Origin: Mesorhizobium sp. M2E.F.Ca.ET.219.01.1.1
GTDB taxonomy: Bacteria > Pseudomonadota > Alphaproteobacteria > Rhizobiales > Rhizobiaceae
NCBI RefSeq assembly: GCF_004016445.2
Contig: NZ_SADT02000008.1
Span: forward strand, 248,001 to 312,000
Direction: 5' to 3'
Length of the DNA stretch: 64,000 nucleotides
Both the position numbers and the translations under genes were made by a program. Below, piece after piece: positions 1 to 8,715 of the stretch (positions within the stretch are counted from its first letter, which is position 1; every line of letters begins with the position of its first letter). The notes under the pieces were generated by a model, which saw nothing but the letters and a program-made list of their open reading frames with translations, was not told the DNA's origin and searched no databases.

Positions 1-738
1 CGTATAGGTGAATATGGAATTGTCCGACCGGCTTTCCGGCTTTCGATGTCCAGGGATCACCGTTTTTGCGCCGATCGCCTCCAGCCTCCTGGTGCTCTCG
101 CGCCACTTGCCGATCTGGTCGGGAGTTGTGGTTTCCTCCAGCCAGAGATGCGTATCGGTGTACCCGACATCCGCTGCTATGAGGGTGTTCAGGGAAGGTA
201 TGTGAACCGGTGTGACGAATTCCGTGTCGCCATGCATCGGGTCCAGAATGTCGATGCGTTCGCCCTCCAGCAGCAGATGGTCCCGGGTCAAGACGTCGGG
301 CACGATGAGCTTGTCCGTGAAGACGCCCGGCGGCGCGTGTTCGTTCAACGCCTTGAGGGTCGGAGCGGATGCTTTGTTGATCATCGCAAGGACCTTCGGA
401 TGGGTCAGAGGCTTCGCTTCCGGGAAACGCTCCAACAGCACTGACAGGCCAAGCAAATGGTCTGGATGGTAGTGGGTGACCAGGATTGTCTCGATCTTCC
501 TTGCTGTCGCCTGGATGACGTCGGCGAGTGCTTTGGCGTTCGCGACCGTAAACTGGGCGTCGATGACGACGGCGGATTTCTCGCCGACAATTACCGTGCT
601 GTCGACCATCACGCCGGCTTCATCAGCTGTGAACACCTTGGCCTCTGAGACAGCGGCGAGGGAAAGCCTGCTTGCCATCGCCGTGGCGGCACCAGCTGCA
701 CCGAGCGCCAGAAAATTTCGTCTGTCGAGAACGAACAT
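1..738 (-). CDS. MBL-fold metallo-hydrolase, Tat-exported (3' end outside window)
   Basis: A metallo-beta-lactamase-fold hydrolase cut by the left edge; 246 codons are visible. The N-terminus carries a twin-arginine-like signal (DRRNFLALGAAG), so it probably acts in the periplasm. The zinc motif HYHPDH is seen at about residues 96-101, and a second metal-binding histidine follows in DPMHGD. The likely start is ATG at 738, with GGAG about seven bases upstream. Glyoxalase II-, lactonase- and beta-lactamase-like enzymes share this fold, and the sequence does not fix the substrate. It lies on the same strand as the azoreductase gene, 158 bases downstream of it, and could be co-transcribed. The family call is firm; the function is open. 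Confidence 0.85.
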   Translation of the reverse strand, partial: MFVLDRRNFLALGAAGAATAMASRLSLAAVSEAKVFTADEAGVMVDSTVIVGEKSAVVIDAQFTVANAKALADVIQATARKIETILVTHYHPDHLLGLSVLLERFPEAKPLTHPKVLAMINKASAPTLKALNEHAPPGVFTDKLIVPDVLTRDHLLLEGERIDILDPMHGDTEFVTPVHIPSLNTLIAADVGYTDTHLWLEETTTPDQIGKWRESTRRLEAIGAKTVIPGHRKPESRSDNSIFTYT

Positions 739-896
739 GGATAGATCTCCGCGTTTCTGGCGGGGTTGCTTCGCGCGCCAGGCAGGGTTTCGATGAGTTG
801 TTTGCGTCGAGTAATAAAGTTCGGAGCGTGCCCGTCTGAGGGCCAACCGTGGCGCGGCACGGACATCAGCCCTGCCGCGGGGCGCTGCCTGCGAAA

Positions 897-1520
897 TCAA
901 GCCGCCATTCTGGCCACCAGCGGGGAGACGGCCTCAAGAGCACTGTTCATGGAGTTGGCGCGAGCATCGTTGCCGCGTGACATGTTCTCCGCCCGGATGA
1001 AATCGAGGTCCTTGATGCCGATGAAGCCAAAAGCCGTTCTGAGGTAGCTCTCCTGGAAATCCATGGTGGCCAGCGGGCCGGAAAGATAAGAACCTCCGCG
1101 CGTCGAAACGATGAACACCTTCTTGCCGGCGGCAAGGCCGATCGGACCATTCTCGGTATATCTGAAAGTCTTGCCGGGCTGGATGACGCGATCGAGCCAC
1201 GCCTTGAGCTGGCTGGCCACGGAGAAATTGTACATCGGAGCGCCGACGACAATGATATCGCTTGCCATCAACTCTCCGACAAGCGCGTCAGACCGGGCGT
1301 GCTCACGGCGTGTCGCCTCATCCGATACGTCGAATGCGAGCGGGCGAAATCCTGCTCCGATCGGCCCGTCAAGATGGGGGACCGCTTCTTCCACCAGATC
1401 GTGATAGGTCACCGCAGCGCCGGGATGCTGATCGAGCAGGTTCGCCACCACAGCTTTCGTTAGCGTTCGAGAAGCGGACCCCGCGCCCTGGATGCTCGAG
1501 TCGAGATGAAGAATGCGCAT
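897..1520 (-). CDS. azoR: FMN-dependent NADH-azoreductase
   Basis: A 207-residue flavodoxin-fold quinone/azo reductase that uses NADH and FMN to reduce quinones and azo compounds in the cytosol. The N-terminus MRILHLDSSIQG fits the FMN phosphate-binding loop, and the family segments APMYNF and TRGGSY are present. ATG at 1520 is preferred because it begins at the conserved first beta strand; the reading frame is open further upstream, but that extension shows no family similarity. The length matches AzoR proteins (about 200 residues). It is transcribed divergently from the LysR gene at 1640, the usual arrangement for a regulator and its target. Confidence 0.9.
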   Translation of the reverse strand: MRILHLDSSIQGAGSASRTLTKAVVANLLDQHPGAAVTYHDLVEEAVPHLDGPIGAGFRPLAFDVSDEATRREHARSDALVGELMASDIIVVGAPMYNFSVASQLKAWLDRVIQPGKTFRYTENGPIGLAAGKKVFIVSTRGGSYLSGPLATMDFQESYLRTAFGFIGIKDLDFIRAENMSRGNDARANSMNSALEAVSPLVARMAA

Positions 1521-1560
1521 GGCGTTTGGCTCCGTTGTAGTGTGTGAACCATACTTATGC

Positions 1561-1576
1561 CAACGCACTAGCGTTG
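1561..1576. promoter_or_regulatory. Inverted repeat in azoR-lysR divergent promoter region
   Basis: A perfect inverted repeat, CAACGC-ACTA-GCGTTG, sits between the divergent azoreductase and LysR starts. LysR-family proteins usually bind interrupted dyads in such regions, so this is a candidate operator. Two CACTAG copies occur close together here. No binding data exist. Confidence 0.45.
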
Positions 1577-1639
1577 CACTAGAAGGCCAAATGGCACAGA
1601 TTGTTCTACTAGTGAGACAATCCAAGGCCGGAGATTTCC

Positions 1640-2596
1640 ATGGATGACCTGAACGAGCTGACGATGTTTGCTTCCGTCGCGCGTCACGGCAGCTTTTCGT
1701 CGGCGGCCCTCGCTCTCGGAATTCCCAAGTCGCGCGTCAGCCGGCGTATAGCAGCCCTGGAGGCCCGTCTCGGGGTTCGGCTGCTGCAGCGGTCGACTCG
1801 CTCGGTCAATCTCACCTCCGTGGGGCAGGAATTCCTGAAGCATTGCAATGAAATGATCGATGCTGCCCGCCTGGCCTTCGAGATCGCTGAGCAGGCGGGT
1901 GAGGCGCCGGCGGGCCGCCTGCGGGTAAGTTGCCCGGTTGGGCTTGCTCACGTTTTTGTCGCGCCCGTACTTTGGAAATTCATGCGGGCTCACCCGGCCG
2001 TGCGACTGGACCTCGATCTGACCAACCGGCGGGTCGACCTTATCGCGGAAGGCTATGACATCGCATTGCGAGTCCGCTCGACCATCGAGGATTCTCAGTT
2101 GATGATCAGGCGGTTGGGGATCAGTGAGCAGTGGCTCGTGGCGGGTCCTGAATTCGTCTCATCCCACGGTCCTTTCGATGCGCCCCAGTCCTTGCACCTG
2201 CAAAAAGGACTTGGTCCGGCTGGGGTGAGGGGTGAACGGAATCTGTGGCATCTGATGGCGCCGGACGGCCAGGCCACCGACATCGAATATGTCCCGGCAC
2301 TCGCCACCGATGATATCCATATGCTCGGCCAGGCGGCTCTCGCGGGAATGGGCATTGCTCAATTGCCACGCAACCTCTGCGGAGATGCCGTCCGCAAAGG
2401 CCGACTGGTCAGGCTGTTGCCGGACCACACATTGCCTCCGCATCAGTTGCACGCCGTATTTCCTTCACGGCGCGGGCTTGTGCCGGCCGTTCGCGCCTTT
2501 CTCGATTTCCTGGGCCACGAATTGCCGCAGCTGACCGCCAAAATCGAGGACGGCTACGCTACCGGTTCCAGAGACGGTGGTTTGCTGACATTGTGA
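1640..2596 (+). CDS. LysR-family transcriptional regulator
   Basis: A 318-residue LysR regulator. The winged helix-turn-helix is at residues 1-60 (SFSSAALALGIPKSRVSRRI), followed by the LysR substrate-binding domain at about 90-295. It resembles the AaeR/DsdC-like group that controls adjacent, divergently transcribed redox genes. The start is ATG at 1640, with CCGGAG about seven bases upstream. The probable target is the azoreductase gene, whose start lies 120 bases away. The inducer cannot be read from the sequence, but quinones or aromatic electrophiles would fit the partner gene. Confidence 0.9.
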   Translation: MDDLNELTMFASVARHGSFSSAALALGIPKSRVSRRIAALEARLGVRLLQRSTRSVNLTSVGQEFLKHCNEMIDAARLAFEIAEQAGEAPAGRLRVSCPVGLAHVFVAPVLWKFMRAHPAVRLDLDLTNRRVDLIAEGYDIALRVRSTIEDSQLMIRRLGISEQWLVAGPEFVSSHGPFDAPQSLHLQKGLGPAGVRGERNLWHLMAPDGQATDIEYVPALATDDIHMLGQAALAGMGIAQLPRNLCGDAVRKGRLVRLLPDHTLPPHQLHAVFPSRRGLVPAVRAFLDFLGHELPQLTAKIEDGYATGSRDGGLLTL

Positions 2597-3259
2597 GGTA
2601 AATTCAGCTGCGCGTCCGTGTTGATTAGATCGACCGACCGTGATCCCATCGTGAAAACGTGCTGCAAATCCATCGGTATTTCTCTCGAGCGCGCCAAATG
2701 TCCTCGCACCAGCCACTGGCGACGGCGCGTCCAGGTTCGTAACTGGGCCGCGGCTGAACTGTCTGACAGGGCGATCAGGTTGCTATCTCAAACATAGGCT
2801 CGATTTTGAGCATCCCCGCGGCAGGTTTGGCTGTCAGCAGATGGAATTGGCCGGGATGGAGGACACCGTCGCCGACGTTTTCGTGGGTGTTCAGACCAAT
2901 ATCGCCGGGTGCGCTGGCTTCCGGAGCGATCTTGTCACTCCGGCATGGAAGCGACGGCAAAATGTACGCGGCAAGTCCGGCCCTTCGACCCGTCCGGCTG
3001 ATTGCGTCCGCGAGGGAACCGATGAACATCCCCGGTCTAACAACGCCTGATCACGACATCCACCAAGGTGCCTAATCTTGCGGCTCTCTTCCCATATAGG
3101 CCTGCGCCATGGCCGCAGGTGCGCATAGGAAGTTCGCGAGGCAAAGTGCGGCTTCCGGTCTGAACCATCGCGAAGCTGTCCGTTCGCCGCCCCCGAAGCA
3201 GGCACCCAATCAGTTTCGGCAAACGAGGCTTCTACGGCGGTACCAAGGCGTCGAAGTCC
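2597..3259. other. Gene-poor gap with protein-like fragments
   Basis: About 660 bases between the LysR gene and the end of the LacI gene, with no convincing intact gene. On the minus strand, a fragment ending at 2775 reads like a real protein C-terminus (GQFHLLTAKPAAGMLKIEPM), and other protein-like pieces follow upstream in different frames up to about 3220. This could be a decayed gene. I could not assign a family, so I do not call it a pseudogene. Confidence 0.35.
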
Positions 3260-4282
3260 CTAGCGCCTCACGGGAGCGGTGGTTTCCCTGACGATCAGCC
3301 GGATTGCCAGTTCGCGTCGCCTCAAATGCAGTCGTTGCGACGGCGATGCCAGGATGTAGTCCGCAGCGATGCGGCCCATGTCTCGCGCCGGCACCTCGAG
3401 CGTGGTCAATTCCGGCGAGGTGAGTTCCGCGATTTCCAGATTGTCGAAGCCAACAATCGAAACTTCTCCGGGGACCGCGATCCCGGCGGCGTGACAGTAT
3501 TTGATGGCGCCCGCCGCCAGGATATCGCTGCCGCAAAACACCGCCGTCGGCCTTGTGCCTTCTTCCATCAGCCGCTGCATGCACCGCCGACCGTCGTCCA
3601 GCCTGTAGGCTCCTTCGACAACCGGAACTTTTGCACGCTCCATGCCGGACCGCTCGAGTTCATTCAGGAAGCCGTCGCGACGGCCTGCTGCACGATCATT
3701 GTCTTGGGTGATGCCGGCGATCATCCCGAATCGGGAGTGGCCGAGGTCCAGCAAGTAGCGCGCTGCCGTGCGCCCAGCCTTCTCGTTGTCGAACCCTACC
3801 GCCGCGCCCGACTCGGGGGCCCTCGAGGTGTACGTATAGACATAGTCGATACGCTTCTGCTCAAGCATTGCGAGCGTTGCCGGCAGGTGCGTGGACCCTA
3901 CCAGCACTACCGACTCGACGCCGCGCTCGACCAGCAGGCGAGCCTGCTCATACTCGAGGTTGATATCGTAGCCCGAGGTGTTGATGATCAACGAAACGTC
4001 TTTTTCGGACAGCCGGGCCTGAAGCGCGTCGACCATTGTGGCGTAGATCGTGTGGTCCAAGGTCGGAATGATGGCGCCAACCAGTCTTGTTCGCGTGGAC
4101 CGCAGCGCCCGGGCCGAGCCATTGGGTACATAGCCAAGCTCCCGGGTGGCTCGCACCACGCGATCGCGGACGACCTCATTGACCTTTGGATTGCCATTCA
4201 GGACGCGCGAAACAGTGGCCGGCGAGCAGTTCGCAAGCCGGGCCACGTCAACAAGTTTGGCGCCGCCGTCTTCGATATCCAT
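3260..4282 (-). CDS. LacI-family transcriptional regulator
   Basis: A 340-residue LacI/GalR repressor. The DNA-binding helix-turn-helix is near residue 10 (LVDVARLANCSPATVSRVLN), followed by the hinge and a periplasmic-binding-protein-like effector domain to the C-terminus (VGFDNLEIAELTSPELTT). ATG at 4282 is chosen because it starts the HTH. An upstream ATG at 4330 is also in frame and has a fair ribosome site, but it would place an operator-like palindrome inside the coding region. The gene is divergent from the imine-reductase-like gene. It probably controls that gene, itself and the ABC/DMFase operon, all of which carry LacI-type sites. The sugar effector is unknown. Confidence 0.92.
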   Translation of the reverse strand: MDIEDGGAKLVDVARLANCSPATVSRVLNGNPKVNEVVRDRVVRATRELGYVPNGSARALRSTRTRLVGAIIPTLDHTIYATMVDALQARLSEKDVSLIINTSGYDINLEYEQARLLVERGVESVVLVGSTHLPATLAMLEQKRIDYVYTYTSRAPESGAAVGFDNEKAGRTAARYLLDLGHSRFGMIAGITQDNDRAAGRRDGFLNELERSGMERAKVPVVEGAYRLDDGRRCMQRLMEEGTRPTAVFCGSDILAAGAIKYCHAAGIAVPGEVSIVGFDNLEIAELTSPELTTLEVPARDMGRIAADYILASPSQRLHLRRRELAIRLIVRETTAPVRR

Positions 4283-4307
4283 TGAGTATGGCCAGGCGCG
4301 CTTTTCG

Positions 4308-4321
4308 AGAAACCGTTTTCT
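4308..4321. promoter_or_regulatory. LacI-type operator (AGAAACCGTTTTCT)
   Basis: A five-base-arm palindrome, AGAAA-CCGT-TTTCT, immediately upstream of the chosen LacI start. It is likely autoregulatory and is a member of the window-wide LacI-like site family. Confidence 0.55.
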
Positions 4322-4387
4322 AGATCGCATAACTTCTTTCAGGCCACCACATAGCTCGGACCTCGTTCAAGAGCTTTCTCATTTCCT

Positions 4388-4401
4388 AGAAAACGTTTAC
4401 A
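4388..4401. promoter_or_regulatory. LacI-type operator (AGAAAACGTTTACA)
   Basis: A near-palindrome around a central CG, 43 bases before the imine-reductase-like start. It matches the TGTAAACGTTTACA consensus at 12 of 14 positions. It lies between divergent genes, so it could control both. Confidence 0.6.
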
Positions 4402-4443
4402 TTTGCATCGGTGTACATCGCTATATCAGATGGAGAGAGAGAA

Positions 4444-5319
4444 ATGCAGCTCGATGCCGTGACTGTGCTTGGCATGGGCAATATGGGGTGCGCTCTCATC
4501 CGGGCTCTAACAAAGGGCGGTCATCGGGTAACGGCCTGGAATCGGAGCGATCGCTCGCAGCAGGCCGCAAAACTCGGTATTGCGCTGGCGAAGAATACCA
4601 TCACCGCCATCGAGGCCTCGGAAGTGATCATCGCTTGCCTCTCGAGCTACGAGGCAACGCACCAAGTGCTTGAATCAGAGGAAGCACGACGAGCATTGGA
4701 GGGCAAGACACTCATCCAGCTGTCGACCGGGCTTCCCGAGGAAGCGATGGCGTTGGCGCAGTGGGCGGCTGAAAATCGAGTGCCGTATCTGGACGGGAAG
4801 ATCGCTGTCGTGCCCGAATCGATCGGTCTTGAATCAGCAGTGATATTCTGGGCGGGAAAAAAGACTGTCTTTCGGCGCCACGTCGCTACTTTGCGCAGCC
4901 TAGCCGGCAATCCCGTTTATGTGGGTGCGGATGTTACGGCAGCATCCAAGGGCGACTTCGCCTTCCTGTGCTATTTTTTTCTATCCACCATCGGAATCCT
5001 TTATGGGACTGCGTTTTGGCAGGCAAGCGGGCTGGATCAGAAGCAATACCTTTCTCTGATACCGAACTTTGCGGCCGACATTTTAGGTCGCCTGCCATCA
5101 TTTAGGAGGGCGCTGAGCTCGGGCGATTTCACTTCAGAGATACAGTCAACCCTCAAGGTGGATCTCAACGGCGCGAAGCTGCTGGCGATGTCGGCTCAAA
5201 GGCTCGGTCTGTTGTGGGATCCCGCTAACTTCATGGTTGATTGCTTCCGGCGGGGAGTCGATAGCGGACTCGCTGAGAAGGACACCGCTGCTTTGGCCAC
5301 GGTTTTTCGAGGCAGCTGA
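4444..5319 (+). CDS. Imine reductase-like NAD(P)-dependent oxidoreductase
   Basis: A 291-residue member of the beta-hydroxyacid dehydrogenase superfamily. It has an N-terminal Rossmann domain (LGMGNMG, residues 9-15) and a helical C-terminal domain. The segment YLDGKIAVVPESIG matches the conserved YLDG-I-P-IG signature of NADPH-dependent imine reductases, so reduction of a C=N bond is more likely than of a hydroxyacid. The start is ATG at 4444 after GGAGAGAG; an in-frame ATG at 4411 is less likely. It is divergent from LacI and convergent, with an 11-base gap, to the dimethylformamidase-like gene. An amine or amide substrate shared with that gene is an inference. Confidence 0.82.
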   Translation: MQLDAVTVLGMGNMGCALIRALTKGGHRVTAWNRSDRSQQAAKLGIALAKNTITAIEASEVIIACLSSYEATHQVLESEEARRALEGKTLIQLSTGLPEEAMALAQWAAENRVPYLDGKIAVVPESIGLESAVIFWAGKKTVFRRHVATLRSLAGNPVYVGADVTAASKGDFAFLCYFFLSTIGILYGTAFWQASGLDQKQYLSLIPNFAADILGRLPSFRRALSSGDFTSEIQSTLKVDLNGAKLLAMSAQRLGLLWDPANFMVDCFRRGVDSGLAEKDTAALATVFRGS

Positions 5320-5330
5320 TTGTCCGTAAA

Positions 5331-7445
5331 TCACCCCCCCAGGAATTTTCGCAGCACGTTGGTTGTCAGCCCCGCAATGTCGTTGTCGTAGTTGTTGGTA
5401 CCCAGACTACCCGCCCAACAAATCGACCCCGTCGAGAACACCCTTCCGCCGCCTGGGTGATCGACAAGAACCACGTCGGCGCGCACATGCGGGTTTTTGG
5501 AACCTTGCTGGTTCGGCGCCACTTCGGTGACGCTGTCGAGGCTGGGGAAGTACAGATCGTTATGCCTGGACGACATCAACACGACCGTGCTGTCGGGCGT
5601 CCCGCGCGCTGGATCTGCATGATCAAGCTCATCGCCGGCCGCGCCACCCAACAAATAGCCGTGCTCGCCCAGCGTTTCGCTAGCGATGCCCTCGAAAACC
5701 CACGCCACGGCTTCGGCATAGCTTTCAGGGGTGCGTGTGAAGCCCGAGGCGGGTCCCCATCCGGCGGCCGCCATGCCAACCCCAAGGAAAGGATTTTGGT
5801 CATGGCCGCGGTGCCTGTAGGCGCCCCCCATCTCGCCGGTCGAACTGTGATAGAGCTCAGCCGCATGGGAGGTCCAGTTACGCTGCGCCGCATAGCCCCG
5901 CCGCACCTCGATGGCTGTGCGGAGCTTGTTGACGTAACTTGTGGCCCAGAAAAATCCGTTGGCGCCGAGATACATCAGCTTGCCGCCGCCCTTGACGTAA
6001 TTTTCGAAAGCGTCGAATTCGGCTGCAGTGGGGTATTCCGGATGACTCCCGGTGAGGACCACATCATAGCTGTCGAGCAGGTCCTTGCCCAGGCTGTCGA
6101 CGTCCTCATCGGTCGCCACATCGAATTCGACGCCGATGCTGTCCAGCCAACCTGTGATGAAGAAGTCCCCGGAGAAATGTCTTGGACCCCCGGCCAGCCA
6201 GTTGATGTAGTTCGGCTGCATGTTGGTCAGGGGGCGCAACCGCGAAGCATAGATCACCCCGCTATCGTCCGAATGCCGATCGTACAGCGATCTGCCGAGT
6301 GAAGGCATCTGCTGAAGAATGGTTTCCGCCTTGTCCAGCACGATCGGAAAACTCATCATCTTTTGATGGGCGACTCCGCGCTCGCCCTCCCAAAGATGCT
6401 CGTTGCCATAGGCCAGATAAGTGTTCGTGGGAGCGACGAACAGGACCCGTTTCCTGACCGCGGCCGGGCGAACGTAGAAGGGAATGTAGTAGGTGGTTTC
6501 ACCCTGGTTCAGGCGAACGGCATATATCCCGCTTTCGGCGGGAGCTTCGACCTCGAAGTCCGTTCTCCATTGCGCGTCATCCAGATCGTCATCGTGCAGA
6601 TGCAATGCATTCCACTGCGGCGGGTCGTCGTTCCAGCGGATGGTTTTCTTGTCCCATGCAGGACCGAGAACCGCTCGAGCCGGCCGGTTGAGTAGCCGTC
6701 CGTGCCGCCCGGCCCCAGAGACGTCCACCGCGATGTCACTGTCCATTTGCCTGGAGAAGTCCCATTGCAGGATAGGCAGCTTCGGCGAAGCTCCGAATAC
6801 ATTGACCTCGGATACGCATCCGTTGAAGCAGTCCGTCGCGCGATCGTCTTCGGCATGCGCCGCGCCGACACGAAAACGTGCGGCGGATCCTTCCGCTACG
6901 ATGACCGGTGTGGACCAGCGGTGTGCGCCGGTCTGTTCCTCCGCGGTCAGGCGCAGTTCCGCTTCGCCGGGGTCGTAGACAGCCTTCAAGAACACCCAAC
7001 GCCCCTTCGGCAGCGGATCGGGTGAGGACACTGTCGTGACCGCGCCGTTCGACGACCGAAGATACATCGCCGGCCGGCCGGCCCGATCGAGTTCAAGCAT
7101 CATGCGAGTGACAGAGCTATCGTCCGATAGGCTGAACAGTGTCTGGCAAAGACGACCTGGGGCGGTCGGTTTCACCCACAGGCTGACCCCGACCCCCTTT
7201 GCGAAATCGACCCTCGGCAAGGCAACATCGATGAACGATCCCGGATGAAGTGCCTGCACCCGGCCGGTGTGCTGACCATTGCTCTTGGATGACAACGATT
7301 CTTTGGCAACCGAGAGACCGGCGGCGCCTTCTTTCATGCCTCGCAGGCGCACCAGTTGCGATCTGTAGATGCCCGCAGCGCTGACTTTGATATCGACATG
7401 GTCGCCAGCATCGACGGAAAGCTTATCGGCATAGCCGATCAACAT
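5331..7445 (-). CDS. N,N-dimethylformamidase large-subunit-like protein
   Basis: A 704-residue protein resembling the large (beta) subunit of N,N-dimethylformamidase, an iron enzyme that hydrolyses small amides. Residues about 75-220 look like a LamG/concanavalin-type domain (GVGVSLWVKP, PKGRWVFLKAVYD). The C-terminal half has family segments VAPTNTYLAYGNEHLWEG and GGKLMYLGANGFFW. The known Paracoccus enzyme is slightly longer (about 760) and uses a 2-Tyr-1-carboxylate iron site; I did not map those residues. No small-subunit gene is adjacent, which is unusual. It is the last gene of the leftward ABC importer operon, 45 bases after the permease gene, so it probably acts on the imported compound. 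Confidence 0.8.
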   Translation of the reverse strand: MLIGYADKLSVDAGDHVDIKVSAAGIYRSQLVRLRGMKEGAAGLSVAKESLSSKSNGQHTGRVQALHPGSFIDVALPRVDFAKGVGVSLWVKPTAPGRLCQTLFSLSDDSSVTRMMLELDRAGRPAMYLRSSNGAVTTVSSPDPLPKGRWVFLKAVYDPGEAELRLTAEEQTGAHRWSTPVIVAEGSAARFRVGAAHAEDDRATDCFNGCVSEVNVFGASPKLPILQWDFSRQMDSDIAVDVSGAGRHGRLLNRPARAVLGPAWDKKTIRWNDDPPQWNALHLHDDDLDDAQWRTDFEVEAPAESGIYAVRLNQGETTYYIPFYVRPAAVRKRVLFVAPTNTYLAYGNEHLWEGERGVAHQKMMSFPIVLDKAETILQQMPSLGRSLYDRHSDDSGVIYASRLRPLTNMQPNYINWLAGGPRHFSGDFFITGWLDSIGVEFDVATDEDVDSLGKDLLDSYDVVLTGSHPEYPTAAEFDAFENYVKGGGKLMYLGANGFFWATSYVNKLRTAIEVRRGYAAQRNWTSHAAELYHSSTGEMGGAYRHRGHDQNPFLGVGMAAAGWGPASGFTRTPESYAEAVAWVFEGIASETLGEHGYLLGGAAGDELDHADPARGTPDSTVVLMSSRHNDLYFPSLDSVTEVAPNQQGSKNPHVRADVVLVDHPGGGRVFSTGSICWAGSLGTNNYDNDIAGLTTNVLRKFLGG

Positions 7446-7490
7446 CTTGATCTTCTCCCAACTTGGTTACGGCAGTCGGACGGCCAAGTC

Positions 7491-8711
7491 TTACCGCGAC
7501 GACGAAGATCCGCTCCGGGCAATGAGCGCGTCCGCTATGACCGCGGCTACGAGCACGCCGCCCTGAACGAGCAAGCGCAATTGCGTGCTGGCGTTGATCA
7601 GGAACATTCCGTTGGCGATCGAGCCGATGACGAGGGCGCCAAGAATAGCTGCCCAGACGCTGCCGCGACCGCCAAAAAGGCTCGTCCCGCCGATGACCGC
7701 CGCCGCGATTGCCTCCAGCAAGAGACTTTGGTCAGCCGATGCCGGGGAGACGCCCAGCACCCGGGCCGCAGCCACGACTCCGCCGAGCGCCGTCAACATG
7801 CCGAGAATTGAAAAGGCCGCCATCTTCATCCAGTTCACAGGGATGCCGGCGCGGCGTGCCGCCTCGCGATTGCCGCCGATGGCGTACAGCCAAATGCCGA
7901 ACGGAGTTTGGGTTGTGGCGTAGGACAAGATTGCGATCAGACCCGCAAGCACGGCAACGGTCAGAGGCACGCCTCGGTAAGCATTGAAAATGGCGACAAC
8001 CGCCAGACTGGCAAAAATGATGGCGACGCCAATGGCCATGGAGCGCATCAAATTCGATGGCAAACCGTAGGCCACTCTTTGGCGGTGATCGTTCAATCGC
8101 ATGGCAAGGCCTATCAGCCCGACGGCCGCGGGCAAGGCATAGCTGAGGGTCGTTGGCAGACGATAAGCGGCCAGGAACTGCAAATCGGTCCCGGCGAGAG
8201 GAACAAGGCCGCTTTCCGCCGGAAGCAAAATCAGCAAGACACCTTGCAGCATGAGCGAGAAGCCGAGTGTCACGATGAAGGCCGGTGCGCCGCTATAGAC
8301 GATCATCGAACCCTGCAGCAAACCGTAGAGGCCGCCGACGGTAATCGCGATGATCAGCGCGATCGACAGGCTGACGTCCATGTTGACGACGAGCACGCCG
8401 ACAATGCCGGCGCACACGGCCGCGAGACCGGCAACCGAAAGATCGATCTCGGCAACGACCAGTACGAGGACAAGCCCGAGCGCCACGATGCTTGTGGTCG
8501 CGATCTGATCGGCAAGGTTGGTCAGGTTGCGCGCTGAGAGAAACACTGGGGATTGCGAGGCAAAGATCGCCCAGATGAGAGCCAGCGACAGCAGGACCGG
8601 TACGACACGCCATTTTGTCGATAGCGCCTCAAGCAGGTTCTGCCTGAAACTGATTTTTGCAGGCGCCGTTGTGACAGAAACTTGTTGTCTCGTGGTGTTC
8701 ATAGCCTGCAT
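7491..8711 (-). CDS. Xylose/ribose-type ABC importer, permease
   Basis: A 406-residue inner-membrane permease of the CUT2 (RbsC/XylH-like) class with about ten hydrophobic segments. Family landmarks include LVLVVAEIDLSVAGLAA near the N-terminus and AAVIGGTSLFGGRGSVWAAILG near the C-terminus. It starts five bases after the ATPase stop, so translation is probably coupled. Together with the ATPase and binding protein upstream it forms a complete importer. CUT2 systems normally carry pentoses or other monosaccharides, but the downstream dimethylformamidase-like gene suggests an N-containing ligand here. Confidence 0.92.
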   Translation of the reverse strand: MQAMNTTRQQVSVTTAPAKISFRQNLLEALSTKWRVVPVLLSLALIWAIFASQSPVFLSARNLTNLADQIATTSIVALGLVLVLVVAEIDLSVAGLAAVCAGIVGVLVVNMDVSLSIALIIAITVGGLYGLLQGSMIVYSGAPAFIVTLGFSLMLQGVLLILLPAESGLVPLAGTDLQFLAAYRLPTTLSYALPAAVGLIGLAMRLNDHRQRVAYGLPSNLMRSMAIGVAIIFASLAVVAIFNAYRGVPLTVAVLAGLIAILSYATTQTPFGIWLYAIGGNREAARRAGIPVNWMKMAAFSILGMLTALGGVVAAARVLGVSPASADQSLLLEAIAAAVIGGTSLFGGRGSVWAAILGALVIGSIANGMFLINASTQLRLLVQGGVLVAAVIADALIARSGSSSSR

Positions 8712-8715
8712 CCCT

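Noticed and set aside
3326..4285. Long plus-strand open frame of 319 codons opposite the LacI gene
   Set aside because: It is the complement of a clear LacI-family gene; high GC gives long antisense frames. It has no family features.
4283..4330. Upstream ATG at 4330 as the LacI start
   Set aside because: It would place the AGAAACCGTTTTCT palindrome inside the coding region and add residues before the HTH that the family lacks. Its ribosome site is fair, so it is not fully excluded.
5457..6302. 281-codon plus-strand frame inside the dimethylformamidase-like gene
   Set aside because: Antisense shadow of a strongly coding minus-strand gene; no recognisable motifs or ribosome site.
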